A stretch of 64,000 bases of DNA, taken from the NCBI RefSeq assembly GCF_007830315.1, contig NZ_VLKJ01000007.1, positions 178,438-242,437 of the forward strand, read 5' to 3'. The position numbers and the translations under genes were made by a program. Origin of the DNA: Novosphingobium taihuense. GTDB taxonomy: Bacteria; Pseudomonadota; Alphaproteobacteria; Sphingomonadales; Sphingomonadaceae. The notes under the pieces were generated by a model. The model had not been told where the DNA came from, made no database searches, and saw only the letters and a program-made list of their open reading frames with translations. Positions 52,115 to 60,718 of the stretch are shown here, piece by piece; the first letter of the stretch is position 1; the number at the start of each line of letters is the position of its first letter.

Positions 52115-52150
52115 GCGTGTTATTTTATTTCACACGCCTTTTCGAGTCAA
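52115..52150 (-). promoter_or_regulatory. bkd operon promoter with overlapping inverted repeat
   Basis: Minus strand TTGACT (52150-52145), 17-bp spacer, TAAAAT (52127-52122), about 92 bp before the bkdA1 ATG. The inverted repeat GCGTGT (52115-52120) / ACACGC (52132-52137) straddles the -10 box, as a repressor operator would. It could alternatively act as a weak thyA terminator. Confidence 0.6.
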
Positions 52151-52158
52151 TCGCGAGG

Positions 52159-53103
52159 TCAGACCGCTACAGGGGCAGAAAGATGGCCCTGTGGTGCATA
52201 TCCGGACACCTCGAAATCCTCGATCCGGTATCCGAAGATCGTATCCGGTCGGCGCACAATGGCAAGGCGCGGATCGCCCTCCGGTTCCCGCGCCAACTGC
52301 GCTTCGACGAGCTCTGCATGGTTCAGATAGAGGTGCGTATCGCCGCCCATCCAAACCAGTTCGCCCGCCTCCAGATCGCATTGCTGGGCCAGTAGTCGTA
52401 GAAAAAGCGCCGCACCCCACAGGTTGAAGGGCAACCCCAATGCCACGTCGCAGCTGCGCTGATAGAGCAATCCATTGAGCCGGTTGCCGCTGACATGGAA
52501 CTGATAGGTCTTGTGACAGGGCGGCAGGGCCATCGCGTCGAGTTCGGCCACGTTCCAGCCTTCGACGATGTGGCGTCGGCTTCCCGGATTGGTTCGGAGA
52601 GAATGAACGAGATCGGCAACCTGATTCACGCCTTGCGGTCGTTGCCGGAACAACCCCTCGCCTGCCGGCTCGTAAACCGGCCAGTCGACCCACTGCTTGC
52701 CATAGACCGGTCCCAAATCGCCCCATTCGCGCGCAAAGGCTTTGTCAGCCACGATCCGAGCCGAGAAGTCATTTCGCGAAATGTCCTCACCGGTTGCCTT
52801 GCGATAGCGGTCTAGCGGCCAGTCGGTCCAGATCTCCACGCCTTGCGCGCAGAGTTCACGAATATTGGTGTCGCCGGTCAGGAACCACAGAAACTCGCGC
52901 GTTGCGGTCTTCCAGTAGACGCGCTTGGTTGTCAGCAAAGGCATGCGCCCGTCGGACAGATCGAAGCGTAACTGCGCGCCGAATACCGAGCGTGTGCCTA
53001 CGCCTGTACGATCGACCCGCTCGTCCCCGCTTTCCCAGATCTCGCGCATGAGATCGAGGTACTGCCACTCGTAGTGACGGGCGGAATCGGCGCGTTTCAA
53101 CAT
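52159..53103 (-). CDS. thyA: Thymidylate synthase (ThyA)
   Basis: 314 residues from the ATG at 53103; the upstream extension crosses the tRNA-Pro region and is not coding. Catalytic Cys in LPPCHKTYQF, GVGTRSVFG near the N terminus, YDLI-type YNHAE variant LYLNHAELVEAQL. It is longer than the 264-residue E. coli enzyme because of an insertion around DFSARIVADKAFA. It makes dTMP from dUMP and methylene-THF, linking it to fau and tmk. Confidence 0.95.
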   Translation of the reverse strand: MLKRADSARHYEWQYLDLMREIWESGDERVDRTGVGTRSVFGAQLRFDLSDGRMPLLTTKRVYWKTATREFLWFLTGDTNIRELCAQGVEIWTDWPLDRYRKATGEDISRNDFSARIVADKAFAREWGDLGPVYGKQWVDWPVYEPAGEGLFRQRPQGVNQVADLVHSLRTNPGSRRHIVEGWNVAELDAMALPPCHKTYQFHVSGNRLNGLLYQRSCDVALGLPFNLWGAALFLRLLAQQCDLEAGELVWMGGDTHLYLNHAELVEAQLAREPEGDPRLAIVRRPDTIFGYRIEDFEVSGYAPQGHLSAPVAV

Positions 53104-53173
53104 GGTTCTGCTTCTATCGCCGCGTCCTCGCCGGAGCAAAAGCCCACGCCCGAAAAAACTTGTTCCTACCCGC

Positions 53174-53202
53174 TTGCCAGCCCCGGATGTGCCCCGTATA
53201 GG
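53174..53202 (+). promoter_or_regulatory. Promoter of tRNA-Pro
   Basis: TTGCCA at 53174-53179, 17-bp spacer, TATAGG at 53197-53202, 43 bp before the tRNA. Confidence 0.65.
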
Positions 53203-53244
53203 GCGCCCCTGCCTTGCAGCCGGGTGACCGGTTTGCAGATCGGT

Positions 53245-53321
53245 CGGGGAATAGCTCAGCCTGGTAGAGCACTGTCTTCGGGAGGCAGGGGCCGGAGGTT
53301 CGAATCCTCTTTCCCCGACCA
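53245..53321 (+). tRNA. tRNA-Pro (CGG)
   Basis: 77 nt with encoded CCA. Acceptor CGGGGAA/TTCCCCG, anticodon stem CTGTC/GGCAG with loop TTCGGGA giving CGG. Confidence 0.97.
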
Positions 53322-53342
53322 TTTCATTCTTCAGGATGATCG

Positions 53343-53369
53343 AAAGGGCGGCCTTCGGGCCGCCCTTTT
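53343..53369 (+). terminator. Terminator after tRNA-Pro
   Basis: GGGCGGCC-TTCG-GGCCGCCC followed by TTTT, 22 bp after the tRNA. UUCG tetraloop. Confidence 0.92.
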
Positions 53370-53524
53370 CGTTTGGTCTAATGCCATCGACCTGTCGCAG
53401 CTACGGCACAAGTCTCTCAATTCGCCCTGAATTCTGCATCGCGGGATCGCAAAGCGGGTTTCCGATCGGAACAACAAAGCCAACCTTGGCGGTGTTATCC
53501 CGACAACTGCACAGGAAACCACTT

Positions 53525-54127
53525 GTGAAAATCCGCAATCTCACCGCAGCCCTTCTCGTCGCAACCATCCCCCTCGCCACTGCAGCAAGCGCACAAGAGG
53601 CAGCTGCCGGCACTGAAACGACCGCAACGGCAGAGGCTCCCGCTACGGCTGCTACGCCAAGCGTTGGCGCGACCGTCTATGACGTCAACGGAGCCGAGGT
53701 CGGCAAGATCAAGAGCGTCAACGCCCCGAACTTCGTGATCGATACCGGCAAGAACTCGGCCACTCTCGCTCTGACTGCGTTGGGCACGGGTCCCAAGGGC
53801 CCTGTTCTAGGCATGACCAAGGTGGAGCTTGATGCCGCTGCCGAAAAGGCAAAGGAAGCTGCCAAAGCTGAGCTTGAAGCCGCAATCGTTGCTGATGCAC
53901 CGGTTTTTGCCTCCGACGGCACGACCCAGCTCGGCAAGGTTACCGAAGTGACGGCGACAGACTTCGTGCTCGATGCCGGCGCAACGCGCGTGAAACTTCC
54001 CAAGACCTCGGTCGCCAAGGGCACGTCTGGCCTGATGATTGGCATGACCGCACAGGCCTTTGCCGATGCCACGAAGAGCGCTGGCAAGAGCGCCGATGCG
54101 GCAGCTACCAAGCCCGCAGGCAAGTAA
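53525..54127 (+). CDS. Secreted protein with duplicated beta domain
   Basis: 200 residues from a GTG start with an AGGA upstream. Signal peptide VKIRNLTAALLVATIPLATA, cleavage near ASAQ. The mature part holds two copies of a domain of about 60 residues: one from GATVYDVNGAEVGKIKSV to GMTKVELDAAAEKA, the other from APVFASDGTTQLGKVTEV to GMTAQAFADATKSA. Each resembles a PRC-barrel-like beta fold followed by an Ala-rich helix. Function unknown; probably periplasmic. Confidence 0.72.
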   Translation: MKIRNLTAALLVATIPLATAASAQEAAAGTETTATAEAPATAATPSVGATVYDVNGAEVGKIKSVNAPNFVIDTGKNSATLALTALGTGPKGPVLGMTKVELDAAAEKAKEAAKAELEAAIVADAPVFASDGTTQLGKVTEVTATDFVLDAGATRVKLPKTSVAKGTSGLMIGMTAQAFADATKSAGKSADAAATKPAGK

Positions 54128-54143
54128 TAGAAGCTCAGGGAGC

Positions 54144-54176
54144 GGGCGGCGCGTTTACCCCTTTTTCGCGCCGCCC
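54144..54176. terminator. Hairpin between convergent secreted-protein and recG genes
   Basis: GGGCGGCGCG and CGCGCCGCCC, 10 bp each, with a 13-nt loop that contains a T5 run. There is no T-tract after either arm, so termination efficiency is uncertain. Confidence 0.45.
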
Positions 54177-54188
54177 CACCCCGCCAAT

Positions 54189-56246
54189 TCATCCTCCGCG
54201 CAGCAGCTGCACACCCCAGTCGCGCTCGAACAGATAAAGCAGAACTCGCGCAGCTTCGCCACGCGGTGAAGCTAATCCGCCATCTCGCTCCATCAGCAGC
54301 CGCGCATCATCATGTGCCAGTGGCAAGAGCCGCGCGATCTGCTCGAAATCCGCCACCTTGAACGGCGTATCGCCGGATTGCCGGGTGCCGAGCAGTTCGC
54401 CGCCACCGCGCAGGCGTAGATCCTCTTCCGCCAACCTGAAGCCATCTTGCGTTTCGCGCATCAGCGCCAGACGCTCGCGCCCTGTCTCCGACAGCGCTTC
54501 TCCACGCAGCAGAAGGCATGTCGATTGCTGGCTCCCGCGGCCTACGCGTCCCCGCAACTGATGCAGCTGAGCAAGTCCGAAGCGCTCGGCCTGTTCGATC
54601 ACCATAAGCGTCGCGTTGGGCACGTCGACGCCAACTTCGATCACCGTAGTCGCCACAAGCAGTTGCGCCTCGCCCCGGGCAAAGCGTTCCATCGCTGCGT
54701 CCTTGATCTCGGGACGCAACTGGCCATGGACCATGACGACTGTGTCGCCGAACCGCTCCTTGAGCGCCGCGTAGCGCGCTTCGGCCGCAGCTATGTCTTC
54801 GGTTTCGAGCTCGCGCACCATCGGGCACACCCAATAGGCCTGCGCACCCTTGGCGACGTGCCGGGCCACGCCCTCGACAACGTCCACGATCCGCTCGGTA
54901 GAGATCACCCGCGTGTCGATGGCCTGCCTGCCCGGTGGCATCTCGTCGAGCCTGGAGACGTCCATCTCGCCATACTGCGCAAGAGTGAGCGTGCGCGGGA
55001 TCGGCGTTGCGGTCATCGCCAGGCAATGCGGCGTGCGTTTCGCCTTCTGCGTCAACATGAGCCTTTGGCCAACGCCGAAGCGGTGTTGCTCGTCGATCAC
55101 CACAAGAGCCAGATTGCGATAGGCTACGGCGTCCTGAAAGATCGCATGGGTGCCGACGCAGATGTCGATCGAGCCATCGAGCAGCCCCATCAGGATTGAT
55201 TCGCGCGCCTTGCCCTTGTCGCGTCCGGTCAGCAGCGCGATCGTCACGCCGGTTCCCGCCGCCATGCGGGTGAGCGTCTCGGCATGCTGCCGTGCGAGGA
55301 TTTCCGTCGGGGCCAGCAAGGCCGCCTGTCCGCCCGCCTCTACCGCGATCAGCATCGCATTCAGCGCCACCGCCGTCTTGCCTGAGCCGACATCGCCCTG
55401 CAGCAGCCGCAGCATCGGCGCACCTTGCGCCACGTCGCTTTCTATCTCGGCGATTGAGCGCTTCTGCGCGCCGGTAAGCTCGAACGGCAGCTTGAGCTTG
55501 GCCCGAAGTCGCCCGTCGCCATGGAGCGGTGTGCCCTTCTTCGCCCGATTGCTCTCACGCACCAGCATGAGCGCAAGGCTGTTGGCGAGCAGTTCGTCAT
55601 AGGCGAGCCGATCCTTTGCCGCCTTGTCCTCGGCCTTGTGCGCTGCGGGAAGAGCCTCATGCCACGCCGGCCAGTCCATCTTCGCCAGCAATCCCGGCTC
55701 GATCCACTCTGGCAGCTTGGGAAGGTGGGCCAGCGCCTGCGCCACCAGTGCCTGAATCCGCCCCTGCGTCAGCCCTTCTGACAGCGGATAGACCGGCTCG
55801 TTCAACTGCCCGAGCAGCCCTGCGCTGTCTTCGCTGACGTGGTCAGGGTGGACGATCTGCCAGGTCTGACCGAACTGGTCGAGCCGCCCCGCAATCCAGC
55901 GCTTCTCGCCAAGCGGCAGCTGCTTCTTGGCAGTATAGGCCGCGCGTCCGAAGTACGTCAGCGCGACGTAATTGCCCGCGGCGTCTTCGGCCATCACGCG
56001 AAACGGCCCGCGCCCCGCCGCCTGCCGATAGTCGCGCGGGGTCAGCGGAAGGACGATCTGTTCCCCCAGCCCTGCCTCGTCAAGATTTGCCACCGCCCGC
56101 CGCAGAACCCAGCGGTCCGGGAGGTGATAGGCGATGTCCCGCACCCGCGTCAGGCCCAGCTTGTCGAGAGGGCGCGCAAGGCCGGGTCCCACGCCTTTCA
56201 GGCTGGAGCTTTCGGCAAAGAGCGGATTGAGCAGATCAGGACGCAT
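54189..56246 (-). CDS. recG: ATP-dependent DNA helicase RecG
   Basis: 685 residues from the ATG at 56246 (MRPDLLNPLFAESSSLKGVG); the frame also has an ATG at 56285. N-terminal wedge domain, Walker A GDVGSGKTAVA, DEQH box (VIDEQHRFG), motif III TATPIPRT and the C-terminal helicase motif QLRGRVGRGSQQS. It reverses stalled replication forks. Divergent from the small host-attachment-family gene. Confidence 0.95.
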   Translation of the reverse strand: MRPDLLNPLFAESSSLKGVGPGLARPLDKLGLTRVRDIAYHLPDRWVLRRAVANLDEAGLGEQIVLPLTPRDYRQAAGRGPFRVMAEDAAGNYVALTYFGRAAYTAKKQLPLGEKRWIAGRLDQFGQTWQIVHPDHVSEDSAGLLGQLNEPVYPLSEGLTQGRIQALVAQALAHLPKLPEWIEPGLLAKMDWPAWHEALPAAHKAEDKAAKDRLAYDELLANSLALMLVRESNRAKKGTPLHGDGRLRAKLKLPFELTGAQKRSIAEIESDVAQGAPMLRLLQGDVGSGKTAVALNAMLIAVEAGGQAALLAPTEILARQHAETLTRMAAGTGVTIALLTGRDKGKARESILMGLLDGSIDICVGTHAIFQDAVAYRNLALVVIDEQHRFGVGQRLMLTQKAKRTPHCLAMTATPIPRTLTLAQYGEMDVSRLDEMPPGRQAIDTRVISTERIVDVVEGVARHVAKGAQAYWVCPMVRELETEDIAAAEARYAALKERFGDTVVMVHGQLRPEIKDAAMERFARGEAQLLVATTVIEVGVDVPNATLMVIEQAERFGLAQLHQLRGRVGRGSQQSTCLLLRGEALSETGRERLALMRETQDGFRLAEEDLRLRGGGELLGTRQSGDTPFKVADFEQIARLLPLAHDDARLLMERDGGLASPRGEAARVLLYLFERDWGVQLLRGG

Positions 56247-56392
56247 CGTGGAACGGACATAGGCTGCAACCGTTACATTCGCCAATGCCGCACAAGGCGA
56301 AATTCACGGGCATTTTTGATCCACCGCATGGTTGCGTGGGCCTGCCGGTGCTTGGGTCTTCTGCGAAGACAACGAGAACAGGAGACCAACCG

Positions 56393-56776
56393 ATGCTGAT
56401 CCCTCACGCAGCCGTGATTGCCATTGTCGATGGCAAGGCATGGGAGCTTTACCGCAATGTCGGCACCGAAGCTGTGCCCGAACTTGCCACGCTCGAAACA
56501 CCTTCACTTGTTGAGCAGAACCACAGCAGCGGCGGCAGCCACGCCTCGCCCCACCAACAGGAAGAGTCCGCACACTGCACTGCCGTGGCCGACTGGCTGA
56601 ACCGGCAGGTTCAAAGTCACAAGATCGAGCATCTCATCCTGATCGCCCCGCCGCGCGCTCTGGGTGAACTGCGCCATCAGTTCGGCAAGGCCACACAGCA
56701 AGCGATGATCAAGGAACTGGCCAAGGACCTTATAGGCCGCCAACCTGACGATATCCTCGCTGCACTGCGTGGGTAA
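56393..56776 (+). CDS. Host attachment family protein
   Basis: 127 residues from the ATG at 56393, with AGGAGA upstream. It matches the host-attachment family (PF10116-like): WELYRNVG, an HQQEESAHCTAVADWLN region and the C-terminal LILIAPPRALGELRH followed by IKELAKDL. The family was named from Agrobacterium attachment work, but the biochemistry is unknown. In free-living sphingomonads a general role is more likely. A strong terminator follows. Confidence 0.8.
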   Translation: MLIPHAAVIAIVDGKAWELYRNVGTEAVPELATLETPSLVEQNHSSGGSHASPHQQEESAHCTAVADWLNRQVQSHKIEHLILIAPPRALGELRHQFGKATQQAMIKELAKDLIGRQPDDILAALRG

Positions 56777-56784
56777 CACCTGAG

Positions 56785-56830
56785 AAAGGGCATTCCCTTG
56801 CGGGGGAAGGACCGCGCCGGAATGCCCTTT
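56785..56830 (+). terminator. Terminator after host-attachment-family gene
   Basis: AAAGGGCATTCC (56785-56796) and GGAATGCCCTTT (56819-56830) form a 12-bp stem with a 22-nt loop, 9 bp after the stop. Confidence 0.8.
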
Positions 56831-56884
56831 CGCATAGGCCCCACAGCCCTTGTTTCGCTCGCCCGTTCGTCCTAACGGCAAGCC

Positions 56885-57178
56885 ATGACCGAGCCCGCAG
56901 CCGTTACCCCCGCCACGCCCCCCGAAAGCCTCCGCCGCATCCATTTCCGCGCGTGGCACCGCGGTACTCGCGAGGCGGACTACATGATCGGCTGCTACTT
57001 CGATCGCTATCACGCCTCGTGGACGGCCGAGCAGATCGCCTGGTTCGAGGCCCTGATCGAGGAAGATGACGTAGAGATCATGGCCTGGGCGCTCGGAACC
57101 CAACCCGTTCCCGAGAAGTACGCTGGCGCAATGATGGACGCCATGCGCAAGCTGGACTACGTCGAGATCCCGCGCTGA
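56885..57178 (+). CDS. sdhE: Succinate dehydrogenase assembly factor 2 (SdhE)
   Basis: 97 residues. The RGxxE motif (WHRGTREADYMIG, about 25-37) required for flavinylation of SdhA is intact, as is the helical bundle (WFEALIEEDDVEIMAWALG). Cytoplasmic assembly factor. It lies 27 bp before mfd, so the pair is probably an operon. Confidence 0.92.
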   Translation: MTEPAAVTPATPPESLRRIHFRAWHRGTREADYMIGCYFDRYHASWTAEQIAWFEALIEEDDVEIMAWALGTQPVPEKYAGAMMDAMRKLDYVEIPR

Positions 57179-57205
57179 TTTCGCGTCTCGCGCGTTAGAC
57201 CCGCC

Positions 57206-60200
57206 ATGTCAGACCTCGCCCGCATCCTCTCGGCAAAGACGCCGCTCACGCTTTCGTCCGTCGCGCGCGGCGCGCAGCCGCTTGTGCTGGCTGACCTCGC
57301 GCGCGCCGCCAAAGGCCGCGCCGTGTTCATCGCGCCCGATGAAGCCGCCATGCGTGCCATTGCCGACAGTGCCGCGTTTTTCGCCCCGGACCTTGAGGTC
57401 ATCGACTTCCCCGCGTGGGACTGCCTGCCGTTCGATCGCGCATCACCCGCACTTTCAGTTAGCGCCCGGCGTCTTGCTGCCCTGCAGAAGCTACAGCACA
57501 AGCGATCCGGCCCTCAGCTTCTGGTCACCACGATCAACGCGGCGCTCCAGCGCGTGCTCACCCCGTTCCGCATCCGTGAATCTACCCGACTGCTGACGCC
57601 CGGAGCGGAGATCGGCCGGGAAAGCCTGATCGCACTGCTCCAGCGCCAGGGCTATTCGCGCACCGATACCGTTGTCGACGCAGGCGAATACGCGGTGCGC
57701 GGCTCGGTCTTCGACATCTTTCCCTCTGGCCTCGACCATGGCCTGCGGCTCGACTTTTTCGGCGACGAACTCGAAACCCTGCGCCTGTTCGACCCGAACA
57801 CGCAGCGCTCGGTCCAGCCCGTCGAAACCCACCTGCTGCTCCCGGCAAGCGAAGCTTTGCTCGACGACGACAGCATCAAGCGCTTCCGCAGCCGCTATCG
57901 CGAACTGTTCGGTGCCAATGCCACTGGCGACCCGCTTTATCAGGCGATCACTGACGGCCGCCGCCTCGCCGGCATGGAGCACTGGCTTCCACTGTTCGAA
58001 GACCGCCTGGTCACCCTGTTCGATCACCTTGGCGAAGACGATCTCGTCCTGATCGATACAACGGCGATCAAGGCCGCCGAACAACGCGTCGCCGACATTG
58101 CCGACTACCACCAGTCGCGCCTCGACACGTCATCGAAGGCACCCGGTAGCTATCGCCCGCTGGCCGAAACCGCACTTTACCTCTCACGCGACGAACTGGA
58201 CCGGGCGCTCGCTGGCTGGCCCGTCCACCGCACAACACTGTTTGCCGAGCCGGAATCGAAGCAGGTAGTCGATTTCGGCTTCACTTCCAGCCACGATTTC
58301 ACGCCAGAACGCGCCGCCGCCACATCGGGCGGCACCAACATCTACGAAGCCGCCGCTAAGTACATTTCGGCGCTTGGGGTCCGCGGCAAGAAGCCCATCA
58401 TTGCGGCCTACACCACCGGCTCGCGCTCGCGCCTCGCCTCGTTGCTGGCAGAGGCTGGCAAATTCACCCCGCAGATGGCCGAGACCTGGCAGGAAGCACT
58501 CGGCCTTGCCGCCAGTGGCAAGCCTGTGGCCGTTGTCCTGCCTCTCGAACAGGGATTTGCCAACGACGATCTTGAACTGCTGACTGAGCAGGACATCCTC
58601 GGTGACCGCCTCGTCCGCCGCAAAAAGAAGCGCAAGGACGCAGACGCCTTCCTAGCCGAACTGTCCGCACTCACGCCCGGCGATCTCGTCGTTCACATGG
58701 ACCACGGCATCGGCCGCTACCTCGGCCTCGAAGCCATCGGCGTCGGAGATTCCCCGCACGATTGCGTGCAGCTCGAATATGCCGGCGGTGACAAGCTCTA
58801 TATCCCGGTCGAAAACCTTGATGTCCTCTCGCGCTATGGTTCGGATGCAGATGGCGTTGCGCTCGACAAGTTGGGTGGCGAGGCATGGCAACGCCGCAAG
58901 GCGCGCATGCGCGAGCGCATTCTGGAGATGGCGGGCCAGCTCATGGCCACTGCCGCCCACCGAGCGCTGCGTCAGGGCGAAATCCTCCCCGTCGATCCCG
59001 CGAGCTACGGACCGTTCGTTGACCGCTTCCCGTGGGAGGAAACCGAGGATCAAGAGCGCGCCATCGGCGACGTCCTTGGCGACATGGTCGAAGGCAAACC
59101 AATGGACCGCCTCGTCTGCGGCGATGTCGGCTTCGGCAAGACTGAGGTCGCCCTGCGCGCCGCCTTTGTCGCTGCCATGCAGGGCGTGCAGGTGGCCGTC
59201 GTCGCTCCGACCACCCTCCTCGCCCGCCAGCACTATTCGAACTTCGTCGAGCGCTTCAACGGATTCCCGCTTCAGATAGGCCGCCTCTCCCGCCTCGTTC
59301 CTGCCAAGGAAGCGGCAGAGACCAAGGCCGGGCTGACCGCTGGCACTATCGACATCGTCGTCGGCACACATGCGTTGCTTGCCAAATCGGTCGAGTTCAA
59401 GCGCCTCGGCCTCGTCATCGTCGACGAGGAACAGCGGTTTGGCGTTACCCACAAGGAAAAGCTCAAGGAGCTGAAGGCGGACGTCCACGTCCTCACTCTC
59501 ACCGCCACGCCGATCCCGCGCACGCTGCAGATGGCAATGTCAGGCCTGCGCGAGCTTTCCACGATCCAGACCCCGCCGGTCGACCGCCTTGCCACCCGTA
59601 CCTATGTCATGCCGTGGGACGACATGGTCATGCGTGAGGCCCTGCTCCGCGAACACCAGCGTGGCGGGCAGAGCTTCATCGTCGTGCCGCGCATTGCCGA
59701 TATGCCGGAACTGGAAGAGTGGCTGCGGCTGAACGTCCCCGAAGTCCGCTTCGTCACCGCGCACGGCCAGATGAGCCCGACCGAGGTCGAAGATCGCATG
59801 GGCGCGTTCTACGAGAAGAAGTACGAGGTCCTGCTTTCGACCACGATCATCGAGAGCGGCATCGACATCCCCTCGGCCAACACCATCGTCATCCACCGCG
59901 CCGACCGCTTCGGCCTAGCTCAGCTCTACCAGCTGCGCGGTCGCGTCGGTCGTGCCAAGATCCGCGCCTACGCCTACCTCACCTACCCCGAGACCATGGC
60001 TCTGTCCGAAGTCGCCGAAAAACGCCTCAAGGTACTCGGCGATCTCGACAGCCTTGGCGCCGGTTTCCAGCTGGCGAGCCACGATCTCGACATTCGCGGC
60101 GCGGGCAACCTGCTGGGCGACGAGCAATCGGGCCATATCAAGGAAGTCGGATTCGAACTCTACCAGTCGATGCTGGAAGACGCGATCCTGGCCGCCAAGG

Positions 60201-60700
60201 CGGGCGACATCGGGCTTGCGCGCGAACGCGAGGCGCTCAGCCCGCAGATCACACTCGACGCGCCGATCATGATCCCCGAAGACTACGTCCCCGACCTTGC
60301 CGTGCGCATGGCGCTCTACCGCCGCATGAACGATGCCGAAGGTCCGGACGCGGTCGAGGCACTGGCCGCCGAAATGATCGACCGCTTCGGTCCCCTCCCC
60401 GGCCCGACGCAGAACTTGCTGCGCCTCATCGAAGTGAAGCGTCAGGCCATCGCCGCCAACATCGCCAAGATCGATGTCGGCCCCAAGGGCGCACTCGTAA
60501 GCTTCCACAAGGACACCTTCCCCGACCCCTTGGGCCTGATCGGCTATGTCGAGCGCCTCAACGGCGTCGCCAAGCTGCGTCCCGACAACAAGCTGGTCAT
60601 CACCCGCGCCTGGGGCACCGCAGAAGGCCGCCTCAACGGTCTGGTTCAGCTGACCAAGGGGCTTTCGGCGATTGCGCGGCGGGCAAAGAAGGCGGCGTAG
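57206..60700 (+). CDS. mfd: Transcription-repair coupling factor Mfd
   Basis: 1164 residues, full length. UvrB-like N-terminal module, RNA-polymerase-interacting domain (about 485-560, GDLVVHMDHGIGRYLGL), translocase with Walker A GDVGFGKTEVA, DEEQ box (VDEEQRFGV), TATPIPRT, QLRGRVGRAK and a C-terminal D7 autoinhibitory domain. It removes stalled RNA polymerase at lesions and recruits UvrA. Confidence 0.97.
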   Translation: MSDLARILSAKTPLTLSSVARGAQPLVLADLARAAKGRAVFIAPDEAAMRAIADSAAFFAPDLEVIDFPAWDCLPFDRASPALSVSARRLAALQKLQHKRSGPQLLVTTINAALQRVLTPFRIRESTRLLTPGAEIGRESLIALLQRQGYSRTDTVVDAGEYAVRGSVFDIFPSGLDHGLRLDFFGDELETLRLFDPNTQRSVQPVETHLLLPASEALLDDDSIKRFRSRYRELFGANATGDPLYQAITDGRRLAGMEHWLPLFEDRLVTLFDHLGEDDLVLIDTTAIKAAEQRVADIADYHQSRLDTSSKAPGSYRPLAETALYLSRDELDRALAGWPVHRTTLFAEPESKQVVDFGFTSSHDFTPERAAATSGGTNIYEAAAKYISALGVRGKKPIIAAYTTGSRSRLASLLAEAGKFTPQMAETWQEALGLAASGKPVAVVLPLEQGFANDDLELLTEQDILGDRLVRRKKKRKDADAFLAELSALTPGDLVVHMDHGIGRYLGLEAIGVGDSPHDCVQLEYAGGDKLYIPVENLDVLSRYGSDADGVALDKLGGEAWQRRKARMRERILEMAGQLMATAAHRALRQGEILPVDPASYGPFVDRFPWEETEDQERAIGDVLGDMVEGKPMDRLVCGDVGFGKTEVALRAAFVAAMQGVQVAVVAPTTLLARQHYSNFVERFNGFPLQIGRLSRLVPAKEAAETKAGLTAGTIDIVVGTHALLAKSVEFKRLGLVIVDEEQRFGVTHKEKLKELKADVHVLTLTATPIPRTLQMAMSGLRELSTIQTPPVDRLATRTYVMPWDDMVMREALLREHQRGGQSFIVVPRIADMPELEEWLRLNVPEVRFVTAHGQMSPTEVEDRMGAFYEKKYEVLLSTTIIESGIDIPSANTIVIHRADRFGLAQLYQLRGRVGRAKIRAYAYLTYPETMALSEVAEKRLKVLGDLDSLGAGFQLASHDLDIRGAGNLLGDEQSGHIKEVGFELYQSMLEDAILAAKAGDIGLAREREALSPQITLDAPIMIPEDYVPDLAVRMALYRRMNDAEGPDAVEALAAEMIDRFGPLPGPTQNLLRLIEVKRQAIAANIAKIDVGPKGALVSFHKDTFPDPLGLIGYVERLNGVAKLRPDNKLVITRAWGTAEGRLNGLVQLTKGLSAIARRAKKAA

Positions 60701-60718
60701 GCCGTCCGCCCTGCCCGA

